Positions 46,552 to 59,734 of a DNA stretch of 64,000 nt are shown here, piece after piece. The notes beneath the pieces were generated by a model, which worked only from the letters and a program-made list of their open reading frames with translations, did not search any database and was not told where the DNA came from. A program made the translations under genes and the position numbers. Origin of the DNA: Ixodes scapularis (taxonomy: Eukaryota > Arthropoda > Arachnida > Ixodida > Ixodidae); the NCBI RefSeq assembly GCF_016920785.2, contig NW_024609839.1, positions 23,065,085-23,129,084 of the forward strand. The letters are read 5' to 3'. Each line of letters starts with the position of its first letter. Position 1 is the stretch's first letter.

Positions 46552-49500
46552 CACTTTTTAACACTAATAGAAAGCCTGTAGTGGGCCACAACTTAAGCAG
46601 TTTTCACTTCATTATGAAGAGCAATTACACATATGTGAACCATGAATATAGACCTGCACTGAATTTTTTTCTTAAGCTGAACGTGCACGTTCCTGTTTTT
46701 TTATATTTCACATGTCCCGACTGCTGGGTGTGGTAGCGACATAAGATTGATGACACCAACGAAACACAATGATTATTTTAAGAATTTGTTTGGGTAAAGC
46801 ACGAACAAGGCGATCTGCGGGAAGTTATTTCTGTGACACCGTCGAACTTACATCCGCGGGCTTTAAGTTCACATGTTAATCATGTCTGCAGACTCCTTTT
46901 TGTAATTGGAACTCCATCCAACCCAATATTTGAATATGTTTTTTTGCATTTTAGGCTTAGTAGTGCTTTTGCTGTTCTACAAATAGGTAAGAAAAATGCT
47001 TATTTCAAGTGGCATACCTAACACCTGGTGGCAGAGGACTCCCCTGTCGTGACGCTGATCGAAAGTCATAGGCAGGGAGATACTGCGATGCTCTTGTTGC
47101 TGGGATTATCTCCCCCATGGTCCTGGCCAGACCACAGAAAAAGATTGAGTCCAAGCTTGTGGCCACTAGGATCTCCAGATCTTGAGGCACCCAAGTAGCT
47201 GAAAATAAAAACAAATCACAATCAAGTACTTGGCAGAGCTACATTAGAATGGCTAGCATATTCTTTCGTGATCAGCACATAGATCCTCTTATTTTAGTCA
47301 CAGTCACCCCCCAGGACAAGGCCACGTAGGCGTTAAAATGATGGGCACCGAATTAAGGCGAATGATCAAATGCATTCATTTAACCCTCTTTCGCCCCAAC
47401 CTGAGAGACTTCTGTCAAATATTCACATTCAACTGTAAAGACTACAAATAAAACTACTACTGCAATGCAGAGCCGTATAGTCTGTTCTCAAATGTTTTGA
47501 TTTTAAGAAATGTTTATATCTTTATTCATACCCAGAGAACCCCTCCCAGTTTCAGCATGAATGCAATAAATCAATGCAGACTTGACCTTGTAAACTATAA
47601 TGCACATGAAAATGAATGTTCGCCACATAGTCATGTATGAGTCAGTGGCTCAGATCTCTAAATACATTTGTATTGAGGAACATTCTTGAATAAAACTTCT
47701 GGGCTTTGAATTCGACAGTTTGTACTTCCATAAGGAACACTGTATGGCACTGATTTTTTTTGTGACACATCAGAAACAGCACAGCAGTGTCATCCTTGCA
47801 TACCTAACAAGAATTTGTATTTTTTTTTTAGCATGGCATGTGCTATTTTAATGCTTATACAGCCTCCTTTAACAAAATTTTCTTTATACAGCTTTCTATT
47901 GGTTCTTATTTAACTCGCACGACAGATTCGGTACCTTGAATTCTCACTCGGCATCAACAGTTTTATATATTAATGTAATAGGAAAAGACAAGATGTATGG
48001 TCTTGAGTACGGCTCAACAAGCACAGATGTTGAGAAAAGTACTGAAGAAAACTCAAACGTCAAAATAAAAATAAGTTGGAATGTGGATACATTTAAGGAC
48101 ACGGTCATAAATACAGTAGCAGATTCAATGTGAAGAATACGTGTTAGACGCACACTCAAAGAAACCTGTTGCATCTATATTCATTCAAATTACTTCGCAG
48201 AACCCAGCGCTGCAGTCTCGGGTGCGAGTTCGCTGAATGAGTCCACTGAAAATGAGTGCAGACGGAAAAAGCAGTTTGATCTGCGAAAATGAGCATTACA
48301 TAGGCAAATGACATGGCATTATTACTGTTACAGTGCCGAATGTTTCAAACTGCCAGTCGCATCATTCTGGAACTCCATCCGTATATTATAGGGTTTGGCT
48401 CTCTCGAATGCTTTGCGAGAAAAATTATCAACTGGAAATGTCCAGCGTAGTTCTAGGAAAAATACTTCCAGAATCCTAACTCAGCATCGTAAAGAATATA
48501 AAAAGTTTCTAGAGATAAGGTTAGTGGAGGAGTTGAATAAACTAAATACTTAGTTTTGCGAAACCATCTTGCCGTAGTAAACGTATAAAGTTCCCCTAGG
48601 TAGAGCTAGTCATTACGTATGATTGTGCCCATTGCATACCATAAAAATTTAATTTGCGACCTACAATATTTACAGACTCAACCAACTCTGAATAAGTGGA
48701 ACACTTGGCACTAAAGATTGGTCTCACCATGACTGTCTGCAAACATCCACATAATAATTTCCATAAACCTATGCATTTCTAGAAAATATTTGGAGCGAGC
48801 TGTTTAAACTGCCATAACACTTTTTAACACTAATAGAAAGCCTGTAGTGGGCCACAACTTCAGCAGTTTTTACTTCATTATGAAGGGCAGTAACAAATAT
48901 GTGAACCTTAAAACTAGGCCTGCACTGAATTGCTTTCTTAAGTTGAACGTGCTATGCTCGGTTCAATATATTATCTTTGCAGAGCTGACAATGTGCAAGT
49001 TCCCATTTTTTTATATTTCAAATCTCCCGACTGCTGGGTGGGGTAGGTACATAAGATTGATGACACCAACGTAACACAATGATTATTTTAAGAATTTGTT
49101 TGGGTATAGTTCTAGCGAAGCCATCTGCGGGAAGTTATTTCTGTGACTCCGTCGAACCTACATCCGTGGGCTTTAAGTTCACATGTGAATCATGTCTGCA
49201 GACGCCTTTTTGTAATTGGAACTCCATCCAACCCGAGATTTGAATGTTTTTTGCATTTTAGGCTTGGCAGTGCTTTTGCTGTTTCACTTCAAGAATAGGT
49301 AAGAATGCTTATTTCGAGTAGCATACCTAACACTTGGTGGCATGAGCACGCCCTTGTCGTGATGCTAATCGAAAGTCACAGGCAGGGAGATACTGTGATG
49401 CTCTTGTTGCTGGGATTACCTCCCCCATGGTCCTGGCCGGACCACAGAAGAAGATTGAGTCCAAGCTTGTGGCCACTAGGATCCCCAGATCTTGAGGCAA

Positions 49501-49737
49501 CAAGTAGGTGGAAATAAAAACAAATCACAATCAAGTACTTGGCAGAGCTACATTAGAATGGCTAGCATATTCTTTCGTGATCAGCACATAGATCCTTTTG
49601 CTTTTATACTTTGTACTTGTACCTATTAAAAAACTGCTCCTTCACAGCCACAGTCATAGACACACCCCAGGACAAGGCCACACAGGCCTTGAAATGATGG
49701 GTACTGAATTAAGGCGAATGATCAAATGCATTCATTT

Positions 49738-49906
49738 GATGAAAATAATCCCTGGAGAAGGGGAACAAGAGGGACAAAGGACAAACACAAATCTCCAAAC
49801 ACAGCTAGGTGACTTTGTCCCTCTTGTTCCCCTTCTCCAGGGATTATTTTCATCATTCTTGTCCAGCTCGCTTGCACCTTTGCATTTAATTGCATTCTAA
49901 TTATAA
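49738..49906. mobile_element. 169-bp foldback insertion unique to copy C
   Basis: It is flanked by a 10-bp duplication, GCATTCATTT (49728-49737 and 49907-49916). Inside, GATGAAAATAATCCCTGG... and its reverse complement form long arms around a short centre near 49797. B has the uninterrupted site (about 33549-33558). The duplication length and head-to-head structure resemble the PLE insertion at 36734, so it may be another retroelement 3' scrap. That is inferred. Confidence 0.75.
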
Positions 49907-52900
49907 GCATTCATTTAACCCTCTTTCACCCCAACCTGGGAGATTTCTGTCAAATATTCACATTTAACTCTAAAGACTATAAAAAAACTACTATTGCAAT
50001 GCAGAGCCGTATAGTGGGAGAGTTTAGCCAGTGGGTGTGGTGACAAAGGTGGCGGAAAGGAGGAAAGGGAGGAGAGCGCCGAAGGAGGGAGAGAGAAGGC
50101 AGCAAAAAAGAGACGACCACTATTTTGACGCAACGCTGTTGGCGCGGAGCACTGTTGAGGCTATGTGTCGTCTGCTACTGGCTTAATTCATTTTTGCCTT
50201 TCTAAAACTTTGCGTTTAAACATGGAGAAACTTCTTTCTTTAGGTTTTTAAGCCACCGAGGAATAACACTATATTATTTTATTGCCAGAGCCTGCCAAAT
50301 AAAAGCAAAGGGCAGGTGTCTGGATAGAAAGAGTTTAGTTGGCGCACCAAGAGGCTAACCAATAAAAATGGGTACCACTCTGCGCAAAATGCCTAAAAAG
50401 CGTGCATCTCAACTTGACACTAACAGCGGCATACACTATCTATTTTACTGACTAAAGGGTACTAGATCATTATTTCCAGCTAACTAGTCAAACTAGATAT
50501 TCTTGCCGACTTGCTTTTTAGGAAAATTTTTAAATTTACAAGAACTATTAAGACAACAGCTAAAAAAAAGCAATGGCAAAACCAACAATCGAATTCGCCT
50601 GCTCTCCAGTAGCACGACATCTATAGAAGGCAGACCTGCAGAATGAGCAAGCAGTCTAAAAAAGAGTATGTCCCATGTATAATTTGTTTCCATGCTGCAA
50701 AGCAAGTGCTGGAAAGAGGTTTCACGACATTAACAAAATTTCTTGCAATCAGTTGAGAACAAGTTAGAGCAGCGAACTTGTCCTTGCCCTTGGCATAACG
50801 TCTTAGTGTTGCCCATGGAAACTCAAATAAATTTGTAAATAAAAACAAAAAAAACTAACCTTTATAAAAAAATCTAGCTTTCGCAAAGAAAAGTTATCTT
50901 GAACAAAATATGCGGGATACGGTTGTACAGCATCCATTTCTGTGCTGAACCAATTTTGAGGCAAATCTGCGACAATGAAAAGAAAATGCCCGAGTACATT
51001 AGGGAAAGACAGAAAGGATGCATACCTACAAGAAAAAAATTTAGAACGACCACGGGCAGGAACCTCTGGTGGGGCTCTCGGAGTGACTCCCTGCAATGGG
51101 CCTGCGCAGACCAGAGAACAAGATCGGTCAGAGCTTGCAGCCATAAGGTGCTTCATACCATGAAGTTCCAGAAGTAGCTGCAATTGGAAGCAAAGTGCAT
51201 TTCATTTCTCTGCAGAATGGAGAGTTTAATAGCTAGTATGCATTCATAAGGTGATACAGTCACGAATGCAGATTTTTCAATGCAGCACTATATCACCAAA
51301 TTGTTAACCGTGCCGGGCAACACTAAAAACCGAGAGCATTATTCCAAACTATCTCAGTTTAAAGTTAACCACGGCAGAAGCTGCAAGCCATGTGACCTTC
51401 AAGTTGGACGCCATGGTACGTCGAGCTTATAATCATGTGTCACACTGTTTTTGCTTCAATGGCTTGTAGTGTAAAAAGTGGTCCAGCTTAAAGAGATGCA
51501 AAGTATAGACGTTTCTGAGTGGGGCCCTGACCTAGTCTTGAGCTACATTGCGAGGAAGGACGTTTCAACCGGGATGTTTGCTGCCTGTATCCACACAACC
51601 AGCTAGTGGACAGCGATTGCTCGAGCCGAGTACATGTGCTCGACAGTGCCATTATTTGACAAGCAGTTTTATGAATGTTAAACATGACTGACTTACAGAG
51701 AGACTGCATCTCAACGACTAATGACTTGGGATACCTAACTGAATACTGATATATTAACTGAATGCAAAACAAATTACCTGGCAGGCATTAAATTTATTAA
51801 CAAGGTGGGTCGACTCCGCATTAAGTTGGAGTCGATGCGTCAGGCACGTAGCCAGGATTTTGTTTCAGGGGGGGCCCACTCATAACAAAATGCTGTATGA
51901 GGGGGAGGGGGGAGAGGAGGACCCATGCAAAATGGAAGATATCGGGGGGGGGGGGGGCGGGCCTCATAAGCTTCCCCCTGGCTACGTGCCTGCGATACGT
52001 AATAGGACAATGCAAACAAAGATATGCCTCACAATTCCTCTTGCACCCCCAAAATGATGTGTTTTTGAAGGTAAGATACACAATGTTCTTGATTCAGAAA
52101 GTGCCTCAGCTGTACAAATGCATATGCAGTAAGGGCACTCGCCAAGCCTATTCTCCTCAGCTCTGTGCAGGTTAAGCTAAGTTAGAGTATAGAGGTACAC
52201 GCTCACTGACAGCATGAGGAAGGAAGGGAGAAGTCTCCGTTGTTCCACCACCAGCCCGTCTGCTACCTTCGATGACGTTTCAGCGCCTCATGAGCCTGGA
52301 GCGAGCACATCTGTCCAAAGTGGGGTAAAAAGCACAAGCACGTGCTGGAGGACGCCCAGCCATTCTCTTTTTGTCATCGGCTATTCTACATATTTTAGTA
52401 TGACATATTTTTAAGTGAGAAAAAGTATTGCAAATATCCAGTCCAACTTTGACCATAATACAGAAGTCTGATAAAGATAACAGTTGCCATTCACCATTTT
52501 CCAAATAAGTGGTCCCATGTATTGGAACATCTACACATGTGGTGCGTGAGTGGGTTCAGGACTGAGACGCTAGAAAACGAAGCGCTCACAAGGCTTGTCT
52601 GGCCCTTCCAACCATGCGGGTACATTCATCGCAAATCCCCGATTTTTAGACAAAATGATTTAGAATGAGCAAATCTTGTCTACGCCCGAGGTAGAACATT
52701 GAATTGTGATTCCCCCATATTGTGCCAACCATCCTTCATCCTGCGGTACCACCTGCAAATGAACTATGTTGCGCTGCGGCACGCGTCCATGCTGCCTACT
52801 TCAGGGAAAACCACTGCTCGTGTTGAAGACGACATCCCACAGTGTACAGGTAACAATGTTTAACGAACTAAAACAAAATTGATATCATTCAATAGACACA

Positions 52901-55319
52901 GATAGGCTCACAAAGTGTCGACACCATGATTGTTGTTGTTGGTTTTACTCTTGCATACAAACAAAAGTGACTTCCTCTTTCCTCCGATGTACAGTAAAAC
53001 CCCCTTATCTTCGTGGCCCCTATTTCTTCTCGAATCGGTCACAGAGCACATAATCGCAGCCACTGAATTCTGCAAAATTAAAGGCCGCGAAAATTAAAGG
53101 TTCGCCAACATTAAAGAGTTTACTGTTCTTCCGTGTGTCACATGATGTTAACATTTCAAGGAGGCTGAAGGTATTGGTTTAAGAAAAAATTGACCTATAA
53201 AAAAAATGCCCTTCTCCAGGTTAGGCACGCGAGATTCTTTTGCACTACCTATAAGGCGGCAAGTTTGTTTCGGCAGAGCTTTTGGTTAAACGGGGTCACA
53301 AAAGTAGCTATACTTGGAGTCAACTATTTTGTGCTGCATTATAAAGCTAGAGTAAATTCCACTGTGCTTCTGCACAGCACTGCTTGTTGCGAGAGCATAT
53401 GTGGTTTAGTGTTGCATCCCATTTGCATGATCTAGAGAAACTAGCACTAGCAGAGTTGGAGCACTAAAAAAAAAACAAAAAAACACACAGCCGACTGTGG
53501 AAACATTGAGAGATGCACACATGCGAACTGTGCATTTCTTAAAAGTGGATTCCAGCAAAGGTAAAGACAATATGTATACTTACGGCGGCCATACTTGGCT
53601 TTCCCAAGCATGACCACTCTTCCCTCGGTAGCACCATCCAGTAAGCAACAGCAACACGCCCATGAGACGCCGCCGACTCATGGATTGAATGACGACCCGC
53701 CTGAGGTCTTGGAAGGATATCCGGAACACTGCTTTAGGCCAGATGTTGCATCTGGAGGGGGCAGGGACTAAAAGTAAAAATTAACAAATTTATCTGAAGC
53801 GCTACATTCCTATAGCATAAACTCTAGGATAGCAGTATCATTTTTTTTTTGAGGTCAGTGATGCATTTTAATTAAACACAAATGGTTGGTTTATATGATG
53901 AACCAGCAGCCCCTATTTTCCTTAAGTGTAACGGAGTGTCCAACGTTACGTCCGACGGAACCCGAAATAAAAATTAAAGTTACGCCCAACGTAACTGTCA
54001 AGCATTCGAGTTGCGTCCGACGTAAACCAAAATAAGAATTAAAGTTACCGTATTTACTCGAAAATAGGTCGAACCCTATTTACTGGGTCCATAGAGAATA
54101 AAAAAAAAGTAATTCAAATATAGGTCGACTTTTTTTTATTTTTAAGAACAGGGGAAATTTTGGGCAAAAGAAAGAAACAAACCCTTATTTACATCACTCT
54201 CAGCTAAATCACGGGGCGATGCCAAAAACTTCATCACCGTCAGAACTTCTGGACATGTCATCGTCGTCCGAAGCTTCTTCAGCTGGGTAGACATCCTCGC
54301 GTATTCGCAGCAATACTTCACTGACACCGTTGTAAAATGACGACAGGAAACGAAAGAAGGTGCGAAGCGACGGAAGACAAACTACAAAGACGCAAGCAAA
54401 GCCGCCGTGTCGCCATGAGCAACACGCGAGCCGAGCCGCCTCAAGCAACTAACAAAAGTAACTTTTTTTTTTTTTTTTTTTTTTTGTGTGTGCGCGTTTG
54501 CAAGGATGGAGGGTAAAGTGCGTGGCGCATCGCGTTCCTCTCCTTCCCCGTTGCCCAGGAAGGGGAACGCTAGAGGCGCGATGTCGACATCTGACGCCCG
54601 AGGAGCGGCACGGGCCACCGCGGGCGGCGAGCCATTTCGGTTACCAAAAGCTTTTTGAAACAAGAAGCGGCGCGGCTCTACGGCAACGCCGGCTCGGTGA
54701 CTCGATAGCTTCATGCCTCCGGTAGGGTCGCAAAATTTGGTCGCGAATACAGGTGTCGAAATTCTTTAGTCACAATTTCCGAAAAAAAAAAAAGAAAAAA
54801 AAAAAGGTCGACTTATATTCGAATAAACACGGCCGCGCGACGACACATACATTATGAAAGCGATTGGTGCGAGCGACCAAGGCGATGAGCGACGTTTTCT
54901 AGAAGCCCAAGAACCGAGCGGCGCAAGCAGCGGGAGTGAGAAATCTTCGTCGCTCGGCGCCGGCACTCGTAGCTTCTCGCCGTCGCTCGTCTCGTTGATC
55001 GCTATATTGCTTACATGCCGTTCAGAAAGGCGCTCGAAGTGCTTAACATTGCATTGGGACCAGCCTCGCATCCAACCGTAACCAGTCTTGACTTTCTTTA
55101 AAGCCGCACAGGTAGAAGTTAACATCGTACATACATCGTTTTCAAGCATGGCTCCTCGTTCATTGCTCGATTTACATTTGCGGTAAATGACAAACCGCAA
55201 TGAAGCACAATTATTCTAGTTCAAAATTGTCACGAACACTTGGCACGCATGCTTACACAGTAGCGCACCAAACGTAATTTAAAAGTAGAACGAAAACGGG
55301 ACGAGATTCGCTTACCGTT

Positions 55320-56480
55320 TCACGGAGACAGACGCCTTCGGATCCCAGGCCTAAAGAACTCGGAAGTCGCCGGCGGTCCGGAGATCGGACGAGGCGAGCC
55401 GGCCCCGCTGACCCAGGCCGACCACACCTGGTTGAACTATGAGAGGCGCCGTCGAGTTTAGAACCAGAGACGCAGTAGAAACGGACCGCAAAACATCTGT
55501 CCCGTAACCGTAAACGAGCCAACGAACCACATCGCGCTATCTTCGCCATTGTTCGCCATCTCCGCGACGACCGGAAGTGGAAGCCGCGAACTTAGAAAAG
55601 CCGCGGCAGCGGAAGCACCGAAGCCACTGGGCGGAAGCCTTAAGTTTCGGTTTCGGTTTCGGTTTTCTCCAACGCCGGCTACGGTCGCTACGGTTGCGGG
55701 CTGGTGAGTTTGTGGCTGGTTGCGAGGACGCGAGGGGCCACGAAAAGACGCCGAGTTTGCCGAGTACGAGCAACGGGCCGTTTGCCGCTGTCGACCGGCG
55801 ATGCGGTATCCGCGGCTTGGTGTTACGATCGGTTTCTTGCTGTGCACGTTAACTCAAAGCTCGAAGTTCCGCAGTTCCGTTCCGGCACCAGCCGCACCAC
55901 GTTTTCCGGTGCATCGCACGTGGAGTCCTTTCGACGCATTCAGTGAAAGTAAAGATCGTGTCCGCTGTCTTCGGTGCTGTGGAAGAAGTTGCGAGACGGA
56001 AGAAGCATCAAAACCAAGGCGTTTAGGACTCCAGGCCGGGCCGCCGGTTCACTCTGAACGAGAGGCGACGTGTGTGCCCACGCTTTGAGGAAGCCTCCGT
56101 GTTTCGCCGCGCCAGACCTCGCCGATCGCGACAGGACCAACCGGACCCCGAGTCCGAGAGGCTCTTGCGCAGCCAGGAACGGCACCGAAGTAGGAGCTGC
56201 TCGTTCTGCGCTACCATGCAGTGCTCTACAGTGCTCGGAGCTCTCGGGTGTCATTCGTGCTTGCACTGAAGCCATTGTGACCCCTTCGGACGCGCAAGTC
56301 GTACTTCGCAAAGGTTTGGACGGGGCCGCCCTCACCGAGCAGCTCCGCTATATTCCGCTTACTTATGATCGCCACAAAAGCTTGCGTTTGTTCTCGGGAA
56401 ACAAAATTGCGGGACCGCTCTCCGCGCCGCTGACGAGGTTGGCCGCCGCCATGTTCTCAGCTGTTCACTCGCTCCTGCAG
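55320..56480. promoter_or_regulatory. CpG-rich promoter-like block in copy C
   Basis: Mirror of 14440-15660 and 26990-28155. Conserved minus-strand donors (GTAAGCG at about 55305-55312) and the ATG at 56450-56452 are retained. No family recognised for the overlapping open frames. Confidence 0.4.
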
Positions 56481-56987
56481 CGAGCGCCTTGCGATTGTCC
56501 TTCCCGTTCCAAAATGCGATGCGCTTTGCGCATTATGCCGTTTACATGATCATATATTGAATGCGGCAACTGGATTCAATGCGACTAAGTCGCATTCATG
56601 TAAACGCGGCTTATGTTCTTTTTCGACATACATGGTGTATGTACGATACCGGAGGTGAACGATGGACGTTTTTGTGGAAGATGGCGGTCGTCTTTCTGCA
56701 TGTATGATTTAGTTATACCGGTGGTCCTGTGGTGTAAGCGTTTCGTTGGAAAGAAGGCGGTCGCCTACGTCATCGGACGCAAAATCATACCAGCCACACG
56801 GAATCATATCGGCAAGCAAACTGGCTGCCAGTATAGACAGACCCGGAGCCATAGCGGTGCCGGTATCTCCAGTTATGCAGAACGCCAAACCAAACTAGCT
56901 GCATACATAATACCAAGAAATTATGGTGGTGTCATACCAGAATTGTAAAAGCGGCAGGTTTATTTCTTGTACGTTTTTCCAATAGGG

Positions 56988-56989
56988 TA
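56988..56989. repeat. TA target-site duplication of copy C, right
   Basis: Partner of 41895-41896. The LINE is restored when one TA and copy C are removed. Confidence 0.85.
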
Positions 56990-58350
56990 CTCAAGTTTCG
57001 TACTAATTAATATGTCATTTGCAAGACGCCTGATGTTACTAGGGACGTGTTTCAGGTTACGCTTTAGAAAACATATTTTTCAGAACGCTGCGAAGAAATA
57101 TTCGAGATATGTGTTGACCATGTTAAGGAATTAGTATTGGTGACGCCTAAATATGGACAGCTTGTAACTTATGGAGTATCACAGCTAAGTAAGCGTTACA
57201 CAACTGAACTAATACTTATTTTCCTTGTAACTCTCGAAAACAGTTTTCTTGAGCTTCAAGTTGATGTCTCAATTTTCCCAACATTTTTTTCAATTTCAAA
57301 GATATATTCTTTAAGTGCAACATGATCGTCACTAGAGTTAATGTCTTTAAATATAATACAGTCGTCCGCGAACAACTTTATCGAAACCAACTGCAGCACC
57401 ATTTCAGCGGGATCATTTACAGATATTAGGAGAAGCAAATGCCCTAACAGTCTCCTGAGGTACATCAGATGTGACAGCAAGAACCTCGGAAAAATGACCG
57501 TCCACACCAACAGAGTTATATTTCTTAAATATGCTGCAATCCATATGATAATATAAGAAGGCAAATATAAACGTTCTAGCTTATATGTCAGTTTCCCAAG
57601 TAGTACATTGTCAAAGGCCCTACGAAAAAAAAATTACATCAACTCGCCCCCATGTCATCAAGTACTGCGGAAAACTGAAGAACTGTCGTTACAAGTTGTG
57701 TGACGGTAGATATTCGCTTCATAAATCCATGCTGCTTGGGCGATAAGATGCCCTATCAGCTCAAGAAAAAACTTTTAATGAAATCGTCTGCTACGGTGTT
57801 CTAGTAACTTGCAACAAGTACAAGTCATTGATACTGGCCAATAATTTCACACTAAATATGTATCTCCTTTTTTGTAAATCGGTATTACTTGAGCTCTGTT
57901 CCATTCGTTAGGCAATTCACCAGTGACTAACGAAACTTGAAAATATTAGCTAAATATTAAACCAACTGCACGGTGTAGCGCTTCAAAAAAGCATCAAGGA
58001 GATTATCCGGACCTCAGCCCTTTTTAACTTTCAGCTTAGAGGGCATGGTCAAAACCCTTTCCACTGAAATGGACAAAACCATGCTACAGCTGACTAACTG
58101 GTTTTGTACCTTGTGTTCATTTTTTGCATTCAACACACTTTGAAAGTACCCATTGAAAGCTTGTACTATTTTCCTATCCTTGCTGTAGTTTTTCCAGTAC
58201 GTCTTTTTTTTTCATTAACGCCAAAATGTTTTGTTGGTCACTTTTAATAGATTTAGAAAGTGCTACATTAAAAATAGTTTGTTTTTGAATGTTTGATCTT
58301 CACCGCCAATTCCTGCTTTATTTTCTCAAATGGCCCTGTTCAGGTGTAAT
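56990..58350 (-). pseudogene. CR1/L2-type LINE ORF2: reverse transcriptase region
   Basis: On the minus strand, from 58350 downward: QELAVKIKHSKTNYF, GPDNLLDAFLKRY, TGELPNEWNRAQVIPIYKKG, CTCCKLLEH, ILSPKQHGF, STVTQLVTTVLQFSAVLD, an AFDNV-like block, then KLFADDCIIF (the catalytic FADD box at about 57360) and LTWSTHISNI. These are ordered RT motifs of non-LTR retrotransposons. There are many stops and frameshifts. The endonuclease and RT N-terminus are absent (5'-truncated near 58350). The remaining C-terminus is at 41872-41896 and 13481-13930, separated by the giant elements. It lies beside the broken end of the gypsy integrase. Confidence 0.88.
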
Positions 58351-58384
58351 GTTGCCTTCTGCGTTGCTTAAGGTTCGACGGTGG

Positions 58385-59730
58385 CTGGTGCTACTGAGAC
58401 GAAGAATGCGTCAGCTCAGCCATGAACGATGATTCACGGTCTGTAATAAGAACTTCAGGGCACCGTGCCGGAGGACAATAGACTCGTTGAAAAACTTGGC
58501 GACTTCAACGGCGGTCCCGGAAGGAAGGGCTTTGGTTTCGGCGTATCGGTTGAAACAATCTGTGGCATCGATTACCCAGCGGTTTCCCGATGTTGACGGC
58601 AGAAAACGGCCCAGTAAATCCATTCCGATTTGCTGGAACACCGTGGACGGGGTAGCCGTCAAATGCAGAAGTCCTGACGGCTTCGTCGGTGGTTTCTTGA
58701 GTCTCTGACGTTCGTGGCATGATTGAGTGTAGAGGTGAATGGTCTTCGGTAGCTTTGGCCAGTAGTTATTTTCCCGAATCCTGGCGAGCATCCCGCTGTG
58801 GCTAAGGAGCCTAGCTGTTGGGTCGTCGTGGCAGGGTTGGAAAATCGCATCTCGACAATCGGCAGGGATTACCAGCAGCCATGGTGAGCTGTTGTCTCCG
58901 AAGCTCTCCTTGTAAAGTACATCTTGTCGAATGGCAAAGGTCGGCAGGGCTCTCGATAAGACATGGGGAATAGTACAACTTTGTCCTTCGAGGTACTCAA
59001 TTAGCGCGCGCAACTCAGCATCTCTCTGACGTCGCGTCATGTCGTCGGTGTTCACTGCGCTTAGAAAACACTCGCCGTCATCGTCGTCGCTGGTACCGGG
59101 AGATGTCTCGACAGGGGCTCTGGGCAGGCAATCCGCGTCGCTGTGCTTGCGGCCTGACTTGTATACCCCAGTCATGTTTAATTCCTGCAGTCGGAGACTA
59201 TATCGAGCAAGACATGCTGAAGGATCCTTTATATTCGTAAGCCAGCAGAGCGAGTGGTGACCCATGATAACGCGGAAAGGGCTCCCGTATAAGTACGGGC
59301 GAAACTTCGTGATTCCCCAGACGACCGCAAGACGTTCCTTTTCAGTCGTAGAGTAATTTCTCTCCGCTTTGGATAGTGTCCGACTTGCGTAGGCAATAAC
59401 TGGCTTGGTGCCTTCTTGCACTTGAACCAGTACCGCGCCAAGACGTGCGTTACTTGCGCCCGTATGAATCTCCATTTCCGCATCTTGATCGAAGTGTCTA
59501 AGAACAGGAGAAGGCTGGAGTCGTTGCTTCAGCTCGTCGAATGCATGCTGTTGCTCCTCGACCAATTCGAACTTCTCGGCGTCCGTCGTGAGTTTTCTGA
59601 GCGGTGCGGAAATCTTTGCAAAATCCCGAACGAAGCATCGATAGTAGGCGCAAAGTCCAAGCGATCTTCGCAAGGCATTTTTGTCTGTGGTCGCTGGAAA
59701 TGCACGACGACGCGAGTTTTCTCGGGGCAT
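58385..59730 (-). pseudogene. Ty3/gypsy pol: RNase H and integrase
   Basis: A 439-codon minus frame covers the end of RT (SLGLCAYYRCFVRDFAKISA), RNase H (AYASRTLSKAERNYSTTEKE, then KSGRKHSDADCLPRAP) and integrase (zinc region, then IGMDLLGRFLPSTSGNRWV). Two expected RNase H acidic residues are lost (HTGAS where families have HTDAS; MGHHSLCW for TDHHALCW). In the integrase zinc motif the second Cys is replaced (SCHERQR for SCxxCQR). Near 58460 a one-base frameshift precedes the second catalytic Asp, which is still readable in the other frame (VLITDRES). Homology ends near 58385, so the integrase C-terminus and 3' LTR are missing. Inactive. Confidence 0.88.
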
Positions 59731-59734
59731 TGGC

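Larger units (their letters stand above)
41897..56987 (-). mobile_element. Giant TIR element, copy C (15.1 kb, complete, inverted)
   Basis: Plus-strand ends are CCCTGTTGGAAAATATCG at 41897 and CGTTTTTCCAATAGGG at 56987, with TA at 41895-41896 and 56988-56989. It is the reverse complement of B throughout: the sum of paired positions is about 83280 near the centre and 83477 at the outer ends. The 170-200 bp step comes from a small insertion at 49738-49906. It shares B's tandem duplication and PLE insertion. It is inserted in the LINE 23 bp from copy A. No transposase seen. Confidence 0.85.

Noticed and set aside
26490..56987. The inverted repeat as a pure assembly artefact
   Set aside because: B and C have different target sites (each with its own TA duplication), C has a private 169-bp insertion with target duplication, and there are scattered differences. 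Long-read confirmation would still be useful.
57256..57564. A 102-residue stand-alone membrane-like protein
   Set aside because: It is the frame containing the FADD box of the decayed LINE reverse transcriptase.
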